Source: Trebonia sp. (GTDB lineage Bacteria; Actinomycetota; Actinomycetes; Streptosporangiales; Streptosporangiaceae). Taken from it: a DNA stretch of 17,980 bases. The number at the start of each line of letters is the position of its first letter. Within the stretch, counting starts at the first letter, position 1. Shown here in pieces: positions 13,278 through 17,980 of the stretch. Location of the stretch: the NCBI GenBank assembly GCA_030038035.1, contig JASHPP010000408.1:1-17980 (forward strand), given 5' to 3'. The notes beneath the pieces are model-generated. The model saw only the letters and a program-made list of their open reading frames with translations. It was not told where the DNA came from and searched no databases. The translations under genes were made by a program, and so were the position numbers.

Positions 13278-14549
13278 CTACGGATTCGGGGACCAGCCGG
13301 GGGTGGGGTAGGCGGCGAGCAGGTCGCGTATCTCCGCCGCGATATGGTCGAGCGCGGCCTCGTCGTCCTTCGTCGCGGCGGTGATCGCGTCGTCCATCCA
13401 GGCCGCGAGCTGTGGCATGTGCTGCTCGGTAAGCCCTCGCGTGGTGATCGCGGGCGTGCCGAGGCGGATGCCGGACGGGTCGAACGGGCGGCGCTGGTCG
13501 AACGGGACCGTGTTGAAGTTCAGCTCGATGCCGGCCCGGTCAAGCGCCTTGGCGGCAGGCTTGCCGCCGATCCCCTTCGATGTCAGGTCCACGAGCAGCA
13601 GGTGGTTGTCGGTCCCGCCGGAGATCAGGTCGTATCCCCGGGCGAGCAGCGCGGACGCGAGGGCGGCGGCGTTGGCGACGACCTGCGCGGCGTAGGCGCG
13701 GAACGACGGCTGCGCGGCCTCCTTCAGCGCCACCGCGATTGCGGCGGTCGTATGGTTGTGCGGCCCGCCCTGCAGGCCGGGGAACACGGCCCTGTCGATC
13801 GCCGACGCGTGCGCGGCGTCTGTCATGATCATCGCGCCCCGCGGCCCGCGCAACGTCTTGTGCGTCGTGGTGGTGATCACGGGCGCGTAGCCCACCGGCG
13901 ACGGGTGCGCGCCGCCGGCGATCAGGCCGGCGATGTGCGCGATATCGGCGATGAGCACCGCGCCTGCCTCCGCGGCGATCGCCGCGAAGGCGGGGAAGTC
14001 GATGGTGCGCGGGATCGCGGTGCCGCCCGCGAAAATGATCTTGGGGCGTTCCTTCAGCGCGAGGTCACGCACCTCATCCAGGTCGACCCGGCCGGTGTCG
14101 CGTCGCACCCCGTACTGCACGGCGTGGAACCACCTGCCGCCGACAGCCACGCCGGCCCCGTGCGTGAGGTGGCCGCCCATCGGCAGCGCCATCCCCATGA
14201 CCGTGTCGCCCGGCTGGGCGAACGCCAGGTAGACCGCCAGGTTCGCGGGCGACCCCGAGTACGGCTGCACGTTCGCGTGGTCCACGCCGAACAGCGCCCT
14301 CGCCCGCTCGATCGCGAGCGACTCGATCTGGTCGATGACCTGCTGGCCCTCGTAGTACCGCTTGCCCGGGTACCCCTCGGAGTACTTGTTGGTCAAGACG
14401 GTGCCGCACGCCTCGAGCACCGCCAGCGACACGTAGTTCTCCGACGGGATCAGCCGCATCTTCTCGGCCTGGCGGCGTGCCTCGTCGTGGATCAACTGCG
14501 CGATCTCCGGGTCGGTGGAGTCGATCTGCGAAATGGGCGGCTGGTGCAT
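13278..14549 (-). CDS. glyA: Serine hydroxymethyltransferase
   Basis: 423 residues from ATG 14549, which has GAGGAGGT seven bases upstream; a longer in-frame reading to 14612 lacks such a site. Fold-type I PLP enzyme: MRLIPSENYVS near the N-terminus, NKYSEGYPGKRYYEG, QPYSGSPANLAVYLA, MGGHLTHG, the DIAHIAGL motif (Asp202, His205) and the Schiff-base lysine in TTTTHKTLRGPRGA (Lys231). RLGTPAITTRG near the C-terminus carries the conserved Arg. It converts serine and tetrahydrofolate to glycine and 5,10-methylene-tetrahydrofolate in the cytoplasm. It is transcribed alone, divergent from a nucleoside hydrolase 62 bp away, and is followed by the 23-bp tandem repeats. The paralogue count is not visible here. 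Confidence 0.96.
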   Translation of the reverse strand: MHQPPISQIDSTDPEIAQLIHDEARRQAEKMRLIPSENYVSLAVLEACGTVLTNKYSEGYPGKRYYEGQQVIDQIESLAIERARALFGVDHANVQPYSGSPANLAVYLAFAQPGDTVMGMALPMGGHLTHGAGVAVGGRWFHAVQYGVRRDTGRVDLDEVRDLALKERPKIIFAGGTAIPRTIDFPAFAAIAAEAGAVLIADIAHIAGLIAGGAHPSPVGYAPVITTTTHKTLRGPRGAMIMTDAAHASAIDRAVFPGLQGGPHNHTTAAIAVALKEAAQPSFRAYAAQVVANAAALASALLARGYDLISGGTDNHLLLVDLTSKGIGGKPAAKALDRAGIELNFNTVPFDQRRPFDPSGIRLGTPAITTRGLTEQHMPQLAAWMDDAITAATKDDEAALDHIAAEIRDLLAAYPTPGWSPNP

Positions 14550-14554
14550 GGGAG

Positions 14555-14575
14555 CGACCTCCTCAGGTGATGAGG
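14555..14575 (-). promoter_or_regulatory. glyA ribosome binding site with overlapping small hairpin
   Basis: The strong Shine-Dalgarno GAGGAGGT (14564-14557 on the minus strand) fixes the start. Its first four bases lie in the 3' arm of a 5-bp stem, CCTCA (14575-14571) with TGAGG (14565-14561) and a five-base loop, which could partly hide the site in mRNA. The stem is short and may be incidental. Confidence 0.4.
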
Positions 14576-14611
14576 TTACCCCCGCGGGGGCCAGGTCGTC
14601 CCCCGGGGACA

Positions 14612-15547
14612 ATGGAGCGCGTGGCTACGATCATTCTCGACTGCGACCCGGGGATAGACGACGCGCTGGCGATCGCGTTCGCGGCCGGGCATCCCGAGAT
14701 CGAGCTCGCCGGGATCACCACCGTGGCGGGCAACGTCGGACTGGACAAGACCACGGCGAACGCGCTGGCCGTCGCGTCGTTTGTCGGCGCCGGCGCCGTG
14801 CCGGTGACGGCCGGCTGCGCCGCGCCGCTGCTGCGGCCGGCGCGTGACGCGGGCCGCGTGCACGGCGAGTCGGGCCTAGGCGGCGCGGTCCTGCCGAAGC
14901 CGGCGCGGGAGGCCGCGGACGGGCACGCGATCGACTTCATCGTCGACACGCTCGCCGCCGCGCCCGGCGAGATCACGCTGGTCGCGACCGGGCCGCTGAC
15001 CAACATCGCGCTGGCGCTGCGCCGCGAGCCGCGGCTCGTACGGTGGGTGCGCGATTTCGTGATCATGGGCGGATCCGCCGGGCGCGGCAACGTCAACCAT
15101 GCCGCCGAGTTCAATATGTGGGCCGACCCCGAGGCGGCCTCGGTGGTGTTCGGCGCGGGCTGGACGGTCCGGATGATCGGGCTGGACGTCACGCTGCGGG
15201 CACGGGCAACGGCCGCGGTGCAGGAGCAGATGCGGGAGTTCGGGGCTTTGGGCGCGGAGTTGCTGCTGCCCGCGCTCGCGCAGTACGCGGACGCGCACAA
15301 CGTGGCGGGGGAACCACCCGTGCACGACGTGTGCGCCGTGGTGTCGGTGGCCACGCCCGCGGTCTTCACGTACACGCCGGCCTTGGTGCAGGTGGAAACC
15401 ACGGGACGGCTGACGTCGGGGATGACCGTGACCGACTTCTCCCCGTCAGTCATCCCGAACGCGGCGGTGGCGACTGAAATCGACCCCGATCGCTTCTGGG
15501 AGGTGGTGCTGCGAACCTACGGCGCGCTCGCCGCGGACATGGATTAG
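14612..15547 (+). CDS. Inosine/uridine-preferring nucleoside hydrolase family protein
   Basis: 311 residues from ATG 14612, the typical family length; a GTG at 14621 is an alternative start. The N-terminal calcium-binding signature is intact: LDCDPGIDDALAIAFAAG (9-26), with Asp10, Asp12, Asp16 and Asp17. Further family motifs are GNVGLDKTTANA, VHGESGLGG, TGPLTNIALAL, FVIMGGSAGRGN, EFNMWADPEAA and the C-terminal VHDVCAV, whose Asp completes the metal site. It hydrolyses the N-glycosidic bond of ribonucleosides to base and ribose for salvage; substrate range within the family cannot be read off. It diverges from glyA and converges on the ATP-binding protein gene, 63 bp away, where I see no clear terminator. 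No signal peptide. Confidence 0.92.
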   Translation: MERVATIILDCDPGIDDALAIAFAAGHPEIELAGITTVAGNVGLDKTTANALAVASFVGAGAVPVTAGCAAPLLRPARDAGRVHGESGLGGAVLPKPAREAADGHAIDFIVDTLAAAPGEITLVATGPLTNIALALRREPRLVRWVRDFVIMGGSAGRGNVNHAAEFNMWADPEAASVVFGAGWTVRMIGLDVTLRARATAAVQEQMREFGALGAELLLPALAQYADAHNVAGEPPVHDVCAVVSVATPAVFTYTPALVQVETTGRLTSGMTVTDFSPSVIPNAAVATEIDPDRFWEVVLRTYGALAADMD

Positions 15548-15610
15548 CTTCGGCTCTCGGCTCGCGCGAACGGCTTGGCGGCGGGGTCAGGTGGGGGCGG
15601 GCGGTGCGAG

Positions 15611-16474
15611 CTAGACGGGGACTAATGCCCAGGTCCGGGCCGCGTCGGCGAATCGCGGCGGCTCGTCCCTTGCGGCCAGCGTCTCGTAGGCCTGGACGGT
15701 CTGTTCGGCGACCTCGACCAGGTCTGAGAAGCTCCACTGGTGACCGCTGAGCCCGGGCGCGCGCAGCCATGCCACGCCTGCCCGGCACCAGACCGTCAGG
15801 CCGGTGCACACCGAGAGCACCGCCATGTCGGCGGCGGGGTCGTCGGCGCGGACCATCCTGCCGCTGAACCCCCTGGCGGCGAGCCCGGTCCCCAGCTCCG
15901 TCATGGCCTGGCCGGCGGCCATCCGCGCGTACCGGTCCGGCTCGCGCGCCCACGGCCCGGTGACCCCGGCGCGGGGCGCGCCGGCCGGCACCGCGAACCA
16001 CACGGCCTTGCCGCGCACCTCCCAGCCGGACAGCCGGGACCTGGTGAGGTGGTGACCCCAGCGGCCCCGGGACAGCTCGTGCACGATCTCGAGGCCGCGG
16101 CCGCTCAGCGCGTCGGCCGGCGGACGGGGGACGCCGCGGCCGGGGACGTTCCCGCGCAGCCAGCCGGGGAAGGAGTCGAAGACCTTGCACACGAGCTCGC
16201 GGCGCGGGCCGCTGCCCCGCAGGTAGAGCCACAGTTCGGGGGTGCCCCGCGGCAGCTGGCGCTGCTGTGGCCGCTGCTCGAGCTGGACATGCAGGGTGTT
16301 GGCGACCAGCTCGCTGACCATCGTCACGCCGTCGTCTACCGCCGCGGGCTCGACCGCGAGCCCGGCCGCGGCGCGGCGGAACATTCGCCTGGCGACGCCC
16401 GCGCACGTCGGGTCACCCGGAAGAGGCCAGGCGCTGCACGTGCCGACCTCAACCATCCGCAACCCGTCATCCAC
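15611..16474 (-). CDS. GHKL-fold ATP-binding protein (RsbW-like regulator)
   Basis: 287 residues from GTG 16474, chosen because GGAGG (16481-16485) lies six bases upstream; the ATG at 16456 lacks a site. The first half is a histidine-kinase-type ATPase domain: N box SELVANTLHV with Glu55 and Asn59, a G1-like DSFPG (100-104), and GRGLEIV (125-131). The C-terminal half (about 175-287), with MVRADDPAADMAVLSVCTGL and a Trp-rich strand, has no family I can name. Such proteins are anti-sigma-factor-like and in actinomycetes often sit beside DUF5753 regulators (whiJ-type loci), as here. There is no membrane segment, so it is probably a cytoplasmic regulator working by protein binding or phosphorylation of a partner. 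Catalysis is not proven. Confidence 0.82.
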   Translation of the reverse strand: MDDGLRMVEVGTCSAWPLPGDPTCAGVARRMFRRAAAGLAVEPAAVDDGVTMVSELVANTLHVQLEQRPQQRQLPRGTPELWLYLRGSGPRRELVCKVFDSFPGWLRGNVPGRGVPRPPADALSGRGLEIVHELSRGRWGHHLTRSRLSGWEVRGKAVWFAVPAGAPRAGVTGPWAREPDRYARMAAGQAMTELGTGLAARGFSGRMVRADDPAADMAVLSVCTGLTVWCRAGVAWLRAPGLSGHQWSFSDLVEVAEQTVQAYETLAARDEPPRFADAARTWALVPV

Positions 16475-16917
16475 TCGCTGCCTCCGGCCCCAGCCCGTCC
16501 GCCTCCAGGGTAACCGGCCGCTCGCGCCGCCGGAGTCCGCTGCCCGGGCCCTGTGCGCCAATCCGCGAAGCACAGGTTCTGAGTCATCTGCGTCACTTCA
16601 CAGTACACTTTGCCACTTTGACAAGGAAGCAAAACCCCTATCGGCCGGTGTGCCGCGGTCGCCGCAAATGTGTGCGCATCGTCGCATCACCGTATATCCG
16701 CCAGCCGGAACCGGCATAAATGCCCATTGCCGCTAATGCACACCTAAGGTGACTTTGCGGCCTCATCTCAGGGGGAATTTAAGCTTGATGACGGCATTTT
16801 GACCGTGTTGCTGCCGCCTGTTGCCAATGATGCTGCTGTCACTGGCTGTTTCAAATGATTCCGCCTGTTGCCGATTGCTTCGAGCCGTTTCCGTGATGTT
16901 CCCGGGATGTTCTCCTA
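16475..16917. other. Intergenic region upstream of the ATP-binding protein gene
   Basis: About 440 bp, noticeably richer in A and T than the genes. On the minus strand CAAAGTG is repeated at eight-base spacing, with a GAAGTG variant further on (plus-strand 16594-16620), in a position suited to an operator for the ATP-binding protein gene. CACCT-A-AGGTG is a palindrome at 16741-16751, GCCGG-AA-CCGGC another near 16700, and CCGCCTGTTGCC is a 12-bp direct repeat at 16814-16825 and 16861-16872. No DUF397-like or other small gene is seen. Confidence 0.45.
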
Positions 16918-16959
16918 GCGGGCCGGCGGATGGCGGCTGGCCGCCATCCGCCGGCCCGC
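16918..16959 (-). terminator. Strong terminator of the DUF5753 gene
   Basis: A perfect 20-bp stem: 16918-16937 pairs with 16940-16959 around a two-base centre, nine bases after the stop codon at 16969. There is no T tract, as is common for GC-rich actinomycete terminators. It separates the regulator from the ATP-binding protein gene. Confidence 0.85.
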
Positions 16960-16968
16960 GTCACCGGG

Positions 16969-17910
16969 TCACTCCATTTGCTGAGCCAGCTTTTCGAGGT
17001 AGGCCGTGGAATCGGCTGGTGCGAGCGCCGCGTCATACGCCCGGCCGAACGACTGGATATAACCGCCCGCGGCTTCGGGGTCGCGCACCTCGTCGATGGA
17101 GTAGTCGGTCGCCACGAACACGAGCGGCGGCTCGTCGTGTTCGCTGAAGCCGAGGATGTGCACCATCGAGTAGATGCCGGCGGGCGGGCCGTCGTCGAAC
17201 CGCTGGATCCTCAGCTCGACGTTGCACCGCCGGCTCAGCCGCACCAGATGCTCCAGCTGCTTCCTGCGGTCGTCGCGCTCGCCCCACTGGTACAGCAGCG
17301 ACGCCTCGGTGATCACGGCTCTCAGGTACGGCGCGGTCCCGTCGGTCCGGTCCAGGATCCGCTGCCTGCGCAGCCTGGCCTCGGCCGCCTTACGCCGAAA
17401 AGCGGGAGCGTGCGGGGTGGTCCTGAGCTGGGCCTGCATGTAGGCGGGCGTCTGCAGCAGGGCGGGAATCGCCAGCGGCATGTAGACGCGGATGCTGCTC
17501 GCGTCGTTCTCGTAGCCGGGGAACTCGCTGTCGAAGATCTCGCCGTAATCCCGCCACCACGGCCGGACCCGGCACCGGACCGCCAGCTCCTCGACCTCTT
17601 GCCGCTCGCCAGCCTCGATCGCGTAGATCCGGATGAGGTCGCGGATGTCGCTCATCTCCGGCCGCTTCCACTGGTTGGCTTCGAAGCGGCCCACTTTGCC
17701 GCGTCCCCAGTCCAGCGCATCGCAGACATGACTGGCGGTATAGCCAGCGTTTATCCGGAATTCGGCCAGCCTACGGGACAAGCGGCGTTTCGCGACGGTC
17801 GCGCCATAGGCGTAATCGCCCAACTCCGCCCTCCCTCGAAAATGCCTGATTTCGGGGTTTCGCCGGAATTTCGCGCGCACGGGGGCGCGAGTGCTCACGG
17901 CAGAACTCAC
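16969..17910 (-). CDS. Helix-turn-helix regulator with DUF5753 domain
   Basis: 313 residues from GTG 17910. An XRE-type helix-turn-helix spans about 38-100 (RRLSRRLAEFRINAGYTASH, then WGRGKVGRFEANQWKRPE). A DUF5753 domain fills the rest, with the diagnostic VYMPLAIPALLQTPAYMQAQ, RRQRILDR, ITEASLLYQWG, a C-terminal FVATDYSIDEVRDPEAA and a final helix. Proteins of this kind (whiJ-like) control development and antibiotic production in Streptomyces, usually with a small DUF397 partner and an RsbW-like protein. The RsbW-like gene is downstream, but no DUF397 gene is in view. The start is uncertain: no Shine-Dalgarno is seen, and a possible -10 (TTAGAT) 13 bases upstream suggests a nearly leaderless mRNA. 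The first 38 residues are longer than usual for the family. Confidence 0.9.
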   Translation of the reverse strand: MSSAVSTRAPVRAKFRRNPEIRHFRGRAELGDYAYGATVAKRRLSRRLAEFRINAGYTASHVCDALDWGRGKVGRFEANQWKRPEMSDIRDLIRIYAIEAGERQEVEELAVRCRVRPWWRDYGEIFDSEFPGYENDASSIRVYMPLAIPALLQTPAYMQAQLRTTPHAPAFRRKAAEARLRRQRILDRTDGTAPYLRAVITEASLLYQWGERDDRRKQLEHLVRLSRRCNVELRIQRFDDGPPAGIYSMVHILGFSEHDEPPLVFVATDYSIDEVRDPEAAGGYIQSFGRAYDAALAPADSTAYLEKLAQQME

Positions 17911-17923
17911 GACGCACGAGCGT

Positions 17924-17942
17924 ATCTAAATCGCGAATCGCG
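17924..17942 (-). promoter_or_regulatory. Candidate promoter and operator of the DUF5753 gene
   Basis: On the minus strand TTAGAT (17929-17924) is a plausible -10, with a weak TTCCTT 17 bases upstream as -35. The dyad CGCGA-A-TCGCG (17932-17942) sits in the spacer, where a repressor, perhaps the gene's own product, could bind. Confidence 0.35.
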
Positions 17943-17965
17943 GTTCAAGGAACCGGGCTGCGCGG

Positions 17966-17980
17966 CGCCGAAGTTCGGCG
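17966..17980. repeat. Inverted repeat at the window edge
   Basis: CGCCGAA-G-TTCGGCG, a perfect 7-bp inverted repeat reaching the last base, so it may be longer. It could be a terminator of the neighbouring gene or a second operator. Confidence 0.5.

Noticed and set aside
13344..14570. 408-residue plus-strand open frame opposite glyA
   Set aside because: Antisense shadow of a clearly recognisable serine hydroxymethyltransferase.
14550..14612. Longer GlyA starting at 14612
   Set aside because: The strong GAGGAGGT site fixes the start at 14549 and the extra residues do not match the family.

Overview
The window is very GC-rich, with strong third-position GC bias, frequent GTG starts and gene families typical of filamentous actinomycetes (a DUF5753 helix-turn-helix regulator beside a GHKL ATP-binding protein, a DUF6504/DnaE2 pair, a GtrA protein). 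I read it as a chromosomal segment of a high-GC actinobacterium of the Streptosporangiales/Streptomyces kind. The family-level placement is inference. I see no tRNA, rRNA, CRISPR array, insertion sequence or phage gene.

Layout. (1) 1-5062, minus strand: a cobH/cbiC-like methylmutase with its catalytic His replaced by Cys, then a two-domain cobA/cysG-type siroheme/cobalamin gene. Eleven bases further on is a dynamin-like GTPase, whose stop overlaps the start of a second GTPase (ATGA) that runs off the left edge. The last three genes look like one transcript. (2) 5063-8618: a possible 44-residue leader ORF and a GT2 glycosyltransferase (plus), a GtrA-like membrane protein (minus, convergent) and a UDP-sulfoquinovose synthase homologue (plus). 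Together they suggest lipid-linked or envelope sugar work, possibly with a sulfosugar. (3) 8627-12890, minus: a DUF6504 protein followed by DnaE2, behind a near-consensus sigma-70-type promoter whose -10 is overlapped by a LexA-like box, so probably an SOS mutagenesis operon. No imuB is in view. (4) 12891-13277: an intergenic stretch with an 11-bp inverted repeat, 10-bp-phased direct repeats, a small palindrome and four tandem 23-bp units. (5) 13278-15547: glyA (minus) divergent from a nucleoside hydrolase (plus). (6) 15611-17910, minus: a DUF5753 regulator followed, after a perfect 20-bp-stem terminator and about 490 bp of intergenic DNA, by a GHKL ATP-binding protein.

The most unusual signal is in dnaE2. 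Two copies of a GC-rich, palindromic element of about 74 bp lie in frame in its coding sequence, about 670 bp apart, and are translated into Pro/Gly/Thr-rich inserts. A separate 9-bp minisatellite expands a loop of its PHP domain. The first GTPase carries a similar collagen-like Gly-rich stretch. This looks like a lineage that tolerates in-frame repeat elements in essential protein folds, reminiscent of the in-frame palindromic elements of Rickettsia.
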